This document shows positions 12,203-25,123 of a stretch of DNA of 64,000 bases, in pieces (within the stretch, counting starts at the first letter, position 1; each line of letters opens with the position of its first letter). The notes below the pieces were generated by a model that worked only from the letters and a program-made list of their open reading frames with translations, had not been told where the DNA came from and searched no databases. Where the stretch lies: the NCBI RefSeq assembly GCF_018873765.1, contig NC_057918.1, forward strand, positions 67,002,871-67,066,870, in the 5' to 3' direction. This DNA is from Telopea speciosissima (taxonomy: Eukaryota; Streptophyta; Magnoliopsida; Proteales; Proteaceae). The translations under genes were made by a program, and so were the position numbers.

Positions 12203-12551
12203 GGAAGGAGCATGTCTATTTATTCTAGGAGTGAAAAAAAAATTTTAAAATGTTTTTCCTTTTTTTTTTTTCATGTTCTTGTGAAGTAAAAAAGCACCAG
12301 AAACATTCTTCTAAAGTGTTTCCAAATGCCCAAATCAGTGGAAACCCTGCCTAAGGTGTAAACCTTAGCATTGTGGTTAGGTCTTCAATTGTTGATAGTG
12401 GAGACTATGGATCGAATTCTGCCTCATATGGAGGGTAAAGGAATGGGAGGAGTTATCCTTATATCTAGGGGTGTCAAAAATCCGACAAATCCGATTGTTT
12501 CGATTGAAACTGATCAAACAAACTCCTTACCAGTTAGGCATTTGTTTGTGC

Positions 12552-12660
12552 CGGGCTCCTCTCCTTGACCCACCCAATGAGTGCCCAATGAGTGCCATCT
12601 AGCCTAGCCGGTCAGATGCTCATTGGGTTGGCACTCTCATTGGAGAGGAGTCGAATCCCA
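12552..12660. repeat. Imperfect inverted repeat
   Basis: GGCTCCTCTCC followed by CCACCCAATGAG is mirrored about 80 bases later by CTCATTGGGTTGG and GGAGAGGAGTC. Arms are interrupted by indels. Probably a degraded short inverted-repeat transposon following a 'ggggtgtcaa'-type repeat at about 12,470. Confidence 0.45.
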
Positions 12661-12789
12661 TTTAGAAACCACTAAAAGATTGAAACTGACTAGACCAATC
12701 AATATGACAGACCATTTGGCCTTAAAAGCATAAGGAAAAAAAAACAGGGAAAAACCCTCACAAAATCCAATATTTTCCTTTGGGAGAAT

Positions 12790-12897
12790 GTTCTCTGTGC
12801 CGCTGCGCATGCAGCCTGCACCCAGACACATGGGCAGGGTGGTCATTGTGCCCATCTCCATGTGCCTAGGCGCAGGCTGCGCTGTGGCACAGAGAAC
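12790..12897. mobile_element. Foldback element, family A (copy 2, best preserved)
   Basis: A 108-base near-perfect palindrome from GTTCTCTGTGCC to GGCACAGAGAAC. The inner sequence includes GCAGCCTGCACCCAGACACA, a centre GGTGGTCATTGTGCCCATC, and the mirrored GCGCAGGCTGCGC. No coding capacity. This copy defines the family consensus most clearly. Confidence 0.8.
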
Positions 12898-13225
12898 AGC
12901 GCCCCTTTTCCTTTTTATATGAAAAACAAGACCATACCAGAGCGACTATCGGTTTCGATTTGTTTTTTTTGTAGATCATTGATGTTGTGCATTCGATTCA
13001 TCCTGGAGTTCAAGATGTTGTTACTTGTTCATCTCTTACCAATCAATTGGCAACAATCAATTCTGGAATTTCATCACTTATTTGTTCTGCTCCACCATTA
13101 CATCATGTGAAGTTTAATTGTGATGCCTGTTTGTTGCCTAGGAAACAGCAAGGAAATATTGAGATTGTTGGAAGAGATTCTATGGGTCAATGCTTGCTGA
13201 CTCCCTGCCTAGGAGGGTATTGTTT

Positions 13226-13400
13226 GTTACGTGTTGGACAATTTGGCCCAATTCCAATCCATGGATTAGGGAGATATGTTCTCCTCCTTCCATGTGCTTT
13301 ACACACATTGTCCGTTACGTGTAGGACAATTTGGCCCAATTCCAATCCATGGATTAAGGAGATATGTTCTCCTCGTTCCATGTGCTTTACACGTAAATTA
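13226..13400. repeat. Two-copy 88-bp tandem repeat
   Basis: The unit beginning GTTACGTGTTGGACAATTTG at 13,226 recurs at 13,314 with few changes (for example GTGTTGG to GTGTAGG), and both contain CCAATCCATGGATTA. High identity suggests a fairly recent local duplication. No gene assigned. Confidence 0.8.
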
Positions 13401-15300
13401 CTAAATAAAATTCTCCCCTCTCCCCTCTCAGAGGGGGGTTGCTGGTGTTTCTACCAAAAAAACTGATGGAAGCCAAACCGGACCTACCATTTGACACCTT
13501 TAAAGTCTTGTATCAAATCAAAGGGTTACCCTATTTATTCAATAGGCGAAGCTGTCTACGTGGCTGAGCCAATGAAACCACCTATTTATGGTCACAGCCC
13601 ACAGATATGCTTTTGTTTTTGTTTCCTCAAATCACATAACTAGTCTATATTGCCTCTTGTTTTGGAGTAATTAATAAGTAGGAACACCATCACCCTCATA
13701 AGTTAGGATTATTTTAAGGTATATTCTTAAGTTAGCATTCCCAAATGGACCTTAAAAATTTACAGCCAAATCTTTGGTAAAATAGTATATGAGACAAGTG
13801 GTACCAGCCAAAATTGAAAAACTAAAAAAATAAAAAGGTTTGACATTAGCTCTCATGAACTTGAGTCTTAAGAATTAAGGTTAGGATGTGAATGTATTCC
13901 GGTTCTACCAGTTCCACCAGTTCCTAATTGGTAGATCCGAAACCGGACCAATAAGCTATTGGGTGGATCGGTTACGGTTCCTAGCTGGCCGGTTCTGGTC
14001 CAAAATTGACACTCCTTACCAGAGGGGCAAGATTACGAACACAGACTCTGTGAATAACTCCATTAGATTCGACTCCTGCTAAGACACTACTCAGTGCCTG
14101 AGAGCAGGTGAAAGTGGATCACCCAGTCGAATGCCCCTTGATGGTTGTATAGTCCCACGAGCTGCTCTATTAATTAGCAAATTGTAGTTAACCGAGCAAA
14201 TGCTGGCCATTACTAAATGAACCCAATGATCACTAAAACCCAGTCGAAGCATTAGTTCACTATTTTGGTGACAACAAGTTACACTCTTTATTAAAATTTA
14301 TCAAAAAAACCCTGAAGGGTATGGAGAAGAGTAAACAAGATTAATGATCTTATATTGATTTAGGTTATAAAAGCCAGATAAATGGTAAGTTCAAGTGAGT
14401 TGACTCATTTTTCTTTCATAAGTCATGGCTATAAGTTGCACCTTTTGTGATTCCTATGAGTCAAGGTTATGGTGACCAAGTACCATTTCCACCTATGGTT
14501 TCAAGAATTGGATTGAAATAATGTTATTCTCATAACTTATTTTGAAATTCACTATAAATGTTCTTTGATCTTCATTTTTTATCCTTTTTTTATTAAATAA
14601 AATTATAGAAAATCAATGAAATTTAATTATTTTAGTTAGATCAATAAGACTTCATAATAAAAAAACTCCAAAAATCATATTTGTGGAAATTTTTGCTTCT
14701 TCTTATTCATCCCACTTTCTAGGGCTTCGACTGATTCTGATCGATTACGATCTGATTCGAGTCAGAATCAATAGATGCCAATCCAGTGTCCAATTATAAA
14801 TATTTAGAAGTCCAAATTTATAATTCCATCCAACAATTTTCATGGAGAGCTTTACTTTTATTGTACTCCACCATGTGGAGTAGATGCATACAATGTGTGT
14901 GTGCGTGTGTGTGTGTGTGTTGTACACAATAATAAGTTCTTTTCTAAGAAAAGGACAACACAATCCAAAAAAAGAGGGAAAGATAATAAAGTGACAGATA
15001 AAGTTTGTTGGTTGGTTGAGCATCACTCAATCACAAGGGACCAAGGAGTGCTCAACCACAAGTTCTCATGGTGTCGGGGACCCCTAATAATAAGTTGGAA
15101 GTAAAAGAAGATGGCTGTGACAAAGGGTTGGGATCATTGATATATGTGGAGAAAAAGAGACACATACAAGTCATAGCATGAGTTTCATAAAACCACAAAC
15201 CTCCCCACCTTGGAATCCTGTCCATTTCTGTGAAGGGTTGTTTTCTTGGTTTGTCCTCTCTTATCTTTAGTTCCCTTTTGGGTTTGATGATCAGGCAAAA
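13400..15300. other. Gene-free stretch with a GT microsatellite
   Basis: No coding region with recognisable domains. It contains a pyrimidine/purine-rich repeat with CCGGTTCTACCAG-type units near 13,895-14,000 and a (GT)n microsatellite at about 14,894-14,920. The remainder is AT-rich unique-looking sequence. Confidence 0.5.
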
Positions 15301-15985
15301 GATCGTTATTTGGTCATGTAACCTCTGCACCAGCACGGGGACCAATGAGAGCTTGTGCAAGGGCAACTGCCTGAATGGGATTTTTTATATCACTGGTAGT
15401 TGAGCGGTAATTTTGGGCACTCATATGTCTAAGGCCTCTAGATGCAAGAACCACGCAACCAGATAACGTTCTTTTTACCACCTAATTGGTTGGGCTTGGT
15501 GCACCCCTTTTAAAGGAATAAAATCCACCATCGTCAAAAGGGAAACGGCTCTCTAAGTCTAAGATGTACTCTATGCCTCCTCACATATGTTATTATACGA
15601 AAAGAGATCGCTGCCTAGGCCTCTAGAACCTATACGTGCACGCTGGCCAATGGGAGTGCACCTGCAAGCATTGCCTTGGGTGGGATTTCCTCCTTAATTT
15701 ACATAGGGCAGCATGGTACTTTCACACGTTTTTGTCTAGGCGCAGGAGCCACGCGGGCCATGCAACCAAGTAGTGTTCTTTTTTCCATTATTACATTATG
15801 GATAAAAGAATGCAGTTTGGTTGCGTAGCTCCTACACCCAGACATAGGAACACGCAAAATTACCGTCCAACCCCTCCTGAAATAAAAAATCTCATCTATA
15901 TTGATAACCCTGTGTGCACTCTCGTTGGCCCCCATCTGGTGCAGGGGCTACACGACCAAGTTGTGATCTCTTGCCCTTATATTAT
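15300..15985. mobile_element. Cluster of degraded foldback elements related to family A
   Basis: At least three related units lie in a row: 15,302-15,475 (TGGTCATGTAACCTCTGCACC ... CACGCAACCAGATAACGTTC, given here in parts), about 15,590-15,780, and 15,795-15,985. They share motifs meaning 'ACGCAACC...CTCCTGCACCCAGACA' in both orientations. The unit at 54,010-54,185 is a close relative. Ends are too degraded to call target duplications. Confidence 0.55.
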
Positions 15986-16043
15986 TTAATAACTTTTTTT
16001 AAGTGAGAAAAAATAATTAAAAAAAATAAATGTGAAAGGATGC

Positions 16044-19043
16044 AGAGTACCTGCTTGCTCAGAGAACCCTATCCCCTCCCACAGCTTGGATCGGGCTCTT
16101 GAAGTTATTGTGCCTAGCTTCACTGATGAGATGAACCGGGTGTTGTGTCTACCTATATCTGATGAGGAGGTTCGAGCTGCTACTTTTAGTATGAAGCCCC
16201 TTAAGTCTATGGAGTCAGATGGGCTCCCCCCAATGTTCTTTCAGTCTTATTGGAATATGGTTGGACCTGAGATCTGCAAAGCTATGAGATCTTTCTTCAA
16301 CTCGGGATGTCTTATGAAGAGCTAAGCAGAACTTATATCCTTCTTATTCCAAAGGTTAAGGAGGCGGTGAAAGTTGACCAGTTTCGCCCGATCAGCTTAT
16401 ATAATGTGGTGTACCGTATTTTTGCTAAGGTTCTAGCCAGAAGACTGAAGAGGTGTCTTGATGTGATTGTGGCGCCTAAGCAGACGGCCTTTGTGGAGTG
16501 TAGAAGTATTTCTAAAAATGTATTGATTGAACATGAGGCATTTCATCATATCAAGCAGGTGAAGAGGGGGAGAAATTACCAAGCAGCAATTAACTAGATA
16601 TGCGCAAGGCATATGACAAGATTGAGTGGACTTTCCTTTCCAAAATCTTGCAGAAGATGGGCTTATGTGACAAATGAGTCCAAGTCATTAGTCAGTATGT
16701 AAGCACAGTGTCTTATTCTTTCCTGCTCAATGGAGTCCAGAAGGGCTCAATCCTGCCCTCCCGTGTTATTAGACACGGAGATCCTCTCTCTCCAAGTTTA
16801 TTTGTCATATGTACAGAGTGCCTCTCCTCCTTGATAGCGGGAGCTGTGGATGATGGCAACCTTACCGGAATGAGAATTAAGCCTTCGAGCCCTCAAATTA
16901 CACCTTCCTTCTTTGCTGATGATTGCATTATCTTCCTCCAAACCAGTCATGGCTCTCTCAGAAGTCGTAAGGAAGCTTTATTTCTCTACTGTGAAGCCAC
17001 AGGTCAGGCTGTCAATGGTCACAAGTCTTCAGCTTCTTTTATCCCAAATACTCCTCAAAGGACTCGGCGCACTCTTGCTAGAATTATTGGTGTGGATGGT
17101 TTGGTTCACCCCGAAACATATCTTGGTCTTCCTTCAGAGGTTGGAAAGAACAAGAAGGCAACATTTCAGAGCTTAAAGGATAAGACCATTGCCAAGATTG
17201 TTGGTTGGAAGGAAAATTTTTTATCTCAAGCTAGCAAGGAGATTCTTATAAAGACTGTGGTGATAGCCACCCCTTCCTATCACATGTCCTATTTCAAGCT
17301 TCCCTGTGGTCTCCTTGATGATATTAGTAAGGCCAGCTGTAGTTTCTTATGGGGGCAAAAGAAGGAGGAGAGGAAGATTCATTAGGTGGGAAATGTCTGC
17401 CTCAACCTCCCAAAGCTTGATGGTGGTCTCGGCATCAAAGATCTAAAGATTCAAAATCAAGCTCTTTTGGCTAAGCTTGGGTGGCAGCTGATTATGAATG
17501 AAAGTTCACTATGGGCAAGATTGTTAAAGAATATCTACTTCCCGGCGTCCTCTTTCTTGTCTGCTGAAGTGGGAGATAGGCCATCTTGGGCGTGGAGGAG
17601 CATCTTGCATGGTAGGCAGCTACTGGGTAAAGATCTTATGTGGATTGTGGGAAATGGCCTCTCTATTCACATATGGGATGATCCCTGGATTCTAGCTTTG
17701 GAGGGTGTTAGGCTTCACCTCCCCCGCCCTCTAGACTGCCCCTTTAGTAGAGTTTCTGATCTCATTGATTCTCATGCTCAGTGGGATATCATGAAGCTGA
17801 GAGCTTTCTTGTTGCCTTTTAAAGTTGAGAGCATTCTGCAGATCCCCATTAGCTCTGAGAGATGTGCTGACAAGCTATGTTAGGGCCCCTCCTCTAATGG
17901 TATTTTCATTGTCAAGTCTGCTTATAAACTGAGTACTCAGATGGTTTGCTGTCCTTCAAAATCAGTGGAGAAAGCCCTATCTACCCTAAAGGAGGTGTGG
18001 AACTGTATTTGGAATTCCCTTGTCCCCCTCCCCCAAAGTGAAGACCTTCTTGTGGAAAGCTTGCCTTGGCGCTATCGGGGTTTTGTCAATTCTGAAGCAA
18101 CGTCATATTGTTGACGCAGACATTTGTGTTGGGTGCGGTCTTGATGCTAAATCAGTCGAACATGCCCTTCTTTACTGTCCACTGGCCAAGCAAGCGTGGT
18201 TTGCCTCTATTGTCGCCTTAAAAGTGGATGCCTTTCTGTGTCTCTCCTTATCGGAGTGGATCCAAAAGTGGAGATCTTTGCCTGGGACCTCTAAGAAGGA
18301 GCGCCGGATCATTTTTACTTCACATGCAATTACTATTTGGGAGATCTGGAAAATGAGGAACGTTCGATGCTTCAATCTTATGTGCCCCCTTTCCGAACTT
18401 GGATTGCATCGGTTAACAAGGAGATTGAGGAAGGTATTTCTCTATTTTCAAGCTCTACTCCTTTGACTGATCGTGAATCTACTGAGAAGGTCCCCCCTTC
18501 TCACCCCTTGGGAGCCTTCTCTTTTTTTGTGGATGCGGCTACTAGTACTCGGCCAAAAGCTTGTGGAATTGGATGCGTTGCTTTTGATCCTGTAGGAGAA
18601 GTTTGCTTGATTGCTACTGAGCACTGTGCTTTGGCACCGGCCGTGGTTGGTGAGACATTGGCAATCTGATTGGCTCTCTCATCTGCTAGCAGATTGAGAA
18701 TTAGCTCGATCGTAATTTCGTCGGATTGTCTATCCCTCATCAAATGCTTGTCCTCTCCTCCCCTCCCCCCTCCTCCCTCCTCCCTCCTCCCTCCTCCCCC
18801 TAGTATCTCTTGTATTATTCAGGACATTTGCATCCTGAAAGAGGCTTTCTCCTTCTATAATTTTGTCCATGTTAATCGGTCGGTGAACGGATTGGTCCAT
18901 AATGTCTCTAAATGGGTCATATCCAGTCCTATGAGATGCTTTTGGGAGCCCCCTTTTCCTGGGGATCTCATGAACATTGTAACCCCTTTTTTGGCATAGC
19001 AAGGTGAATAGATTTCTTCGCACCAAAAAAAAAAAAGAGTACC
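16044..19043 (+). mobile_element. Plant L1-type LINE, 5' truncated, inactive
   Basis: In order on the plus strand: pre-RT block (DGLPPMFFQSYW, 16,220), RT fingers (LIPKVKEAVKVDQFRPISL, 16,335), RT palm with catalytic FADD (16,910), thumb (LDGGLGIKDLKIQNQALLAK, 17,400), a zf-RVT region (CVGCGLDAKSVEHALLYC, 18,130), and an RNase H-like domain (FFVDAATSTRPKACGIG, 18,525 onward). The endonuclease domain is missing. Stops and frameshifts at about 16,597, 16,677, 17,385, 17,883 and 18,462 disrupt the frame. A 3' A-tract lies at 19,025-19,036. The octamer AGAGTACC occurs at 16,044-16,051 and 19,036-19,043 and may be a short target duplication. Confidence 0.88.
18753..18800. repeat. Pyrimidine-rich CCCTCCT minisatellite inside the L1
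   Basis: About seven tandem CCTCCCT-like units. They fall in the RNase H segment of the L1 and stay in frame there, adding a Pro/Ser/Leu-rich insert between the SSDCLSLIKCL and CIIQDICILKEA blocks. Confidence 0.85.
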
Positions 19044-22000
19044 CTATCCCTCAGCAAACACATACAATATTTGATCAAAAGGGAACCTTCAATTCCATTG
19101 ATTATGTCCTATGCATCATCTAATGAGATCAATGCTCACTCGCATCCATATATATAATAGATAAAATCTATCTAGGGCATGGCTATTTTGATTTTTGGTT
19201 TTCGCAATTTCATGCAGTGAAAATCAAACTTTTAGCCATGAACTAGCAAAAAGGAGTCCAACAGGTAACATATTATTCGCTATCCATCATCAAATGGAGT
19301 TCTGTCATGGTTTAAGAATCCAGTATTGGAATTGGATTGAAATTGATTGGAATTAACTGAATCTCGATAAATTAGAATCACAAAGGAGAAGCAAAGATTT
19401 TCCCAATTTTTCTGGTTTTTTAGAGTTTTTGATTCATCTTGACTTGATGATCATGATCTATAACAACCGACATCTTACTTGTATTAGTTTCTATCATGTC
19501 CAACTGTGGAGGGGGCATTCCCACTTTTAATTTTCCATGAGAGAGTTTCAGTTTCAGAATTCAAATATGAAGAGCTATCGACCACAAATACATACAAACC
19601 TTTTCACAAGCAACCCATTAGGGGCAAAATCACTCCTTGAAATTTTGGAAAACAAAGGAAACAAAACATCTTGTAAGATTAACAAACATAACAGTTGTAG
19701 AACCCAAATCCTTGAACACTAAAACAATGCCAAAGTTGTTATCCAACTCCTTACTGACTTAGAAACCTGAACAATGATTGCAGAGAAAGGCTGAGAACTG
19801 CACCCCAAAGGATTGAAGTCAAGTCAAGTATGTTTCCAGATCAGTAAATATTAGTGCTCACCTCTTGGCAAAATTTGGATCAAACCATACATCTGCTTTC
19901 TTAAGTAGGGAGAATTATCCTCATTACCACCTTGCCCCCTAATAAAATGGAGTTGTTTACATCTTGGACCCTTGTTGGCATAAATGTTCATGCAACAACA
20001 GTCATATGACTCACCTTCAGCGCCGTGCCGGATCGTTGTTGTTGCCCCAACATTTTTCCTTTCCAATTTGACATGATCCACAAAGCCACAACTGCTCCGA
20101 GGGGATATGAAATGATCAAATTAACTGATAACTGCACTGGTTTCTTTTCCTCCAATTTCTCAATTATTCTTCATGGTTTGGTTGGCTACTCTGATTATAG
20201 TTTCCTTTGCCTTGTTCACCCTTCTGTTTTGTGCTTTTCAACAACTGCAGGGAAAGCTTATATTCCACAGGTGATTACTTAACCTGCACTTTCTCACGAA
20301 TCAAATAAGCTCCATCCTCATTTGGAAGGATCACAACCTCAAACCACACCCCCCCCCCCCTCCCAACCAAAACAAAAAAAATACATAACAATCACCACCC
20401 TCTGATCCAGTCCCCAAAGGATATTTTAGAGACAGAACAAGGATCTCTCTGACAAATACACTCTAGATTGCCACTTCATTGCCAAATTTCTTACCATTCC
20501 CTGATATAAATTACAAAATAGAAACAACAAAACAACTGTGGTAACACGACCTGCAATCATCCATCCATTTCACATGTACTGATATGCTTCGTTTACAAGC
20601 TAGTCTCATATCCAGTTTGGACAAATATATACATGAGCAGATACAAGAATTGATCATTTATATGTACAAGCACACATACATGGGGAACTTGTAACAACAA
20701 AAAAAAAAAGTCGGGTGCTGAGATTTTGTCACCAAGTCCATGAAAGGATCTACCATCTGGGAACTTCAGCTCAATCACTGACTAGAGATTCTTTTCTTAA
20801 CTGGATAAACTCTTTCAGTTGATTGGTCATTCATTTCCCAGCTGTATCCTCTCCTCGGAATCACTGGTTTTGTGAGCTGAAAATCAGCACTCGATAATTA
20901 TAGTGCCAACAGCAACTGTGATGGATGATGAGTTAATGCCTCCTTGCGTATCTGAGACCTGAATCAACATTTGCACCCTCCTCTCCTGGAGAAAGAAAAA
21001 ACTTTAGCCATCTCAACGTCTCAAAAACTGTTTTCCATTGAGAAAAAAAAACCCCTCTACAACAGATATTTCGGGTAACTTTAGAATCATTTAAAATTAT
21101 ATACGACAGGAATAAAGGCCTAAATATATTGACCCCAACAAATTGACCCAAGATAGCAACGTAAATTGTGAGACTAGATAGTGAAGAACACACAGAAATG
21201 AACAAAAGTCCTAGCTGTTGCATATGTAAGATAATTATCTAAGGACCGAGTTTTCCTCAAGCCAAGATGGAGGAATTCCGTCACCGATGGCCATCATTGC
21301 GCTTGGATAGGCGCCAGGGAACTGTGAAAGGCATTTCGGGCCTCCAACATTGGGGATTTGAGGGGGGGTGGAGGAAGTAATAATGAGTGATGCAGTAGAT
21401 TTGTGGCTATTTCCTTCACCGTGGGTGAAGGAAGACTTTCTCCAATATCTATTTACTCGAGGGAAAAAGTTTACCACACAGCCAATGCACTGTATGTCCT
21501 TTCACACGGTTTTTATTATTTTCTATCTCCTCCCCTGAGCATGTGGGCCCATGTGGATGATACTGTTCCCTATGCCAATATTTGTATGGCGTGAGAGATT
21601 CCCCCACATAGGCGGCATTGGGAACCCTCTCCCTTTACTTAAATCTAATAACAGTCAATCAAGTTTTCAAATATGCCAATTACTTTACGTGAACCATATG
21701 TTTTCTTTATTCTTTTCTAAGTATGAAGTTATCAGTTATCTAGATTCATGGGACATAAATCCATGGTTAATACATAATGCATACATTAAAAATGCATTTA
21801 AGTAAACAAATAACTTCAAAGCAGTGCTCATTCTTAAGCATGAAACTATAGGGGAAAGGAACAAGAAAAAAGAGCCCAAGATTAAAAAACAATAATAATA
21901 ACAAGGAAGAGACAAATACTTGGATACCGAAATTTTATTTTTCTGATCAACATTTCAATACATGCCAACAGGTCAGGCCCGCCCTCCCCCAACCAATCTT

Positions 22001-23250
22001 TTTCCTTTTCCTTAAATAAAACCTGCAGTTGTAGTAGCAATAAATAAAGGGGTAAAGATGCAGTTTAAAGAAGGATCACAACAGAGTCCAAACAAGGAGA
22101 AACAGGATTCTTTAGGCTTTGAAGCTTTTTCCTTAGATATTGACTGGACAGATTAAAGCTTTCAGCCAATGACAGATCCAAGATTTTCCTATTAGAGAGA
22201 AACCAATAAGAAATATGGTAACAGGTTGGACTTGAGGCAGGTTTTGCTAATATGGTATTGCTGAACTCAACCCTAGCCTCCCTCACTTTCGAAGCACACA
22301 AGCTCCTTTCTGATTTTACAAGGTAACCAGCAGAGGCTTGCAGTGTGGAGTTCTTTTGAATACCAAAACTCACCCCCAACCCATTAAGTCTCACTGAAAC
22401 CCTGACCTATTGTGACTCTTTCTGTTGGTCAGAACATCAACTGTTTGTAATAAATTTTAGCCAAAATTTTACACAACATGAAAATTTTAAAAAAAAATCC
22501 CCACTTTTTAGGCGACATGATATTTAAAATTGCAAAGATAAAATTACAACAAAAGAAACCCATAATGGTGTATAAAGAAACTAGAATTAAGCAAATTCGA
22601 AAGTTCCCTATTAAATAGGCTGCTGCTTTGGTATGTAATATAATACCCCTATCCTTCATGTGCTTCAGTTCGGAGAGATCAATCATAAACGGATATAATT
22701 ACCTGCCAAACACATACGGAGACACTCACATTGCATCATATACACATAAAACGTATATAGTTGAGGTAGATTCCAACGCACTCCAACCCCCTGCAGGGGT
22801 GGTGGAGTTAAGGTGGGAAGTTTTGCACTCTCTGCCCCAGACTCTCTAATGCTTACAGCCATAACAGTAGCCATTGAGCATCTAAATTAATAATTTCCAA
22901 GCCAACAATATCAGAAATGGTACAGTCCTAGTTATGGAGTGCCAATCTTTCTTAGAAATCCCTGAGCTAAAAGCTTTCCATCCAATGGATTTTAATTTTT
23001 TGTTATCCTGAAAACAACCATATCTCTCATGAAGCAAACTCATGATTTAAAACAGATCCAATTTAGAATTCTGATTTTGATTTCAAAATATTGCAACCAA
23101 TCACACAAATTAAACATGCCTCTTGCTCCCTGAATTTTATCAATTAAATTTTACCCCATATTTTTGGGGCCTAGTAACTATAAAAACTATTCTGTCGAGC
23201 TACTCTATATGGGGCCATATCTTTCTGTAAAATCCTACGTTATCAAGTAT
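19044..23250. other. Long stretch without a supported gene
   Basis: No recognised protein family. On the minus strand at 20,780-21,000 two short blocks with splice-like borders could be the end of a gene (see rejected list), but no upstream exons could be linked to them. Small open frames at 19,851-20,081, 22,065-22,394 and 22,683-22,874 have no recognisable content. A C-run lies at 20,348-20,359. The rest is AT-rich. Confidence 0.45.
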
Positions 23251-23590
23251 TTATGATGGAGGCCCAATGAGAGAAGGGAAAACACTGAGATAGAACTCAT
23301 AATTGCAGGGAGAAAGAGAGTCACACATTCACAGCTCTTGGCAGCAACCAACAAAACAACTCATTGTCTATTCAAATCTGTCCATCGGTTACAAGCAATA
23401 CCCATATTTAAAGTCACAGAATTAAGACTCCTAACTGGAATGTAAAACCCAAGAGACTCAAACTCTATCTCCTATTCCAACTCTAAAACTAAAATAGAAT
23501 TTAAAACTAACTTGCCTGTCTCCAATGAGTCTATCAACGTAAATAAAATAATAAAAGGAAATAAGCCAAAGAATTAAATAACTACCACCA

Positions 23591-23654
23591 GCCCTTGTTA
23601 GATCAAAAGCCCAGGTTGGGCCGGTTCTGTCTGGACTTTTGATCTAACAAGGGC
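23591..23654. repeat. Hairpin with 24-bp arms
   Basis: GCCCTTGTTAGATCAAAAGC at 23,591 is mirrored by TTTTGATCTAACAAGGGC ending at 23,654, with a single mismatch over 24 bases and a loop of about 16 bases (23,615-23,630). It lies at the border of the second gypsy remnant. Confidence 0.85.
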
Positions 23655-25123
23655 CGAGTGACCAAGGAGACCATCTGAGTTAACACGCTGGAGCAGAAAA
23701 TATCACGTTGTCCGCTAAAGCTTGATTAGCGGAAGGTCCTTAATTGGAAGAAACTTCATCTCGAATCCACCATGTTTGAAGGAATAAGTGTTCTCATAAC
23801 CACAAGGTTGAGCCCTCTTATCAAACAACCACAGTCGCCCAAGGAGGATGTAACACACGTTTAAGGGTAGAAGATCATATTGGATGGTGTTGATCGACCC
23901 ACCAATAGAGTACATGAGCAAACATCGATCGCTGATCTTGAGATTAGTATTGTTCACCCACTCAACTTTTTTTGGGCTTAGGATGCAGCTTTGTCTTCAA
24001 ACCGAGCTTGCGAACAGCATCTTCAGAGACAACATTGGTACAACTACCAATGTCGATGACCATGGTGCACAGATTGTTGTTGCATCTCACTCTCGTCTAG
24101 AAAAACTATTTTGACACCAATCATCACTGTCAAAAACCTTGTGTGTAGCCAAGAGTGGACGAAGAACGTAACAATGTTATTGCTCTCCTTCACTATCACT
24201 GTCATTCACTTTACTAGGTTAGTACTAGGTTGTTTTGAAGCAGTAGTCATAAATTCTTCTTTTATCAACGAAAGCAACCAAATGATTAGGACACTGAGTA
24301 GATAAAAGCTCATAGCTCTTGCATGCGAAGCAATGCAGCTCAGTTCATGGCTTCATAGGAGGTCTGTCGGAACCACGCCAAGGTGGAGAATAAGGACGGT
24401 TTGGCTTCAAAGATACCATAAATGAACTGCTAACCTGTGGCTTGCTGAATGACTTTCCTTGGGGAGAAGACTGTTAATTACTGGAACTATCACCCTTAGA
24501 GAAAGTATTTGTAAAAGTTTACCAAGCGTAGGGTCGCTTCAGACTTTCTTCTACCTGATATGCTACCTGGCACCTGTACAGCATCCTTCATCGTAGGAAG
24601 TCGAACAGATGCTAGTGCAGCACTAATCTGAGGGTGCAATCCATTGTGGAACTATGCCACCAACACCTCCTCATCCCACTCAAAATCAGGTCGAGTGGCT
24701 AAATAGTAAAATCTGGCCACATACTCTTCAACTGAGCAAATCTGAGGTGCATGCGCTGCTTGTAGTTGATAGGCAAGAATCTCCAGTTCATAACCTCACT
24801 CGCTTTAGCCAAGTAGTGACTAACTCTAATGCACACCCGAGAGGGTAAGCAAGCCAAGATCAAATTTGGAAGAGAATGAAGACAAATAAATAAGTTGTAG
24901 ACGAAGATAGATAGGTGGCAGCCTAGAGTCCCACTAGTTGCCCAACCATCGATGTCCCACCGAGGTCACGATCGAAGGAGTCCGACCTTGATCCCACTTG
25001 GGTCTCGAAAGCAATTTATTTCAATTTATGGTTGCCTTTTGAGAGCAGCCAGGGCTTTGCATTATATAGAGATAGGAATATTGAGTACAACAAAATAACC
25101 ATTAAAGAGACCCTTAGAATTCC

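Noticed and set aside
20780..21000. Possible last two exons of a minus-strand gene (ERRVQMLIQ joined to LTKPVIPRRGYSWEMND, stop near 20,782)
   Set aside because: The acceptors look good (TTCTCCAG, GATTTTCAG) but the donor is weak, I do not recognise the protein, and no upstream exons could be linked.
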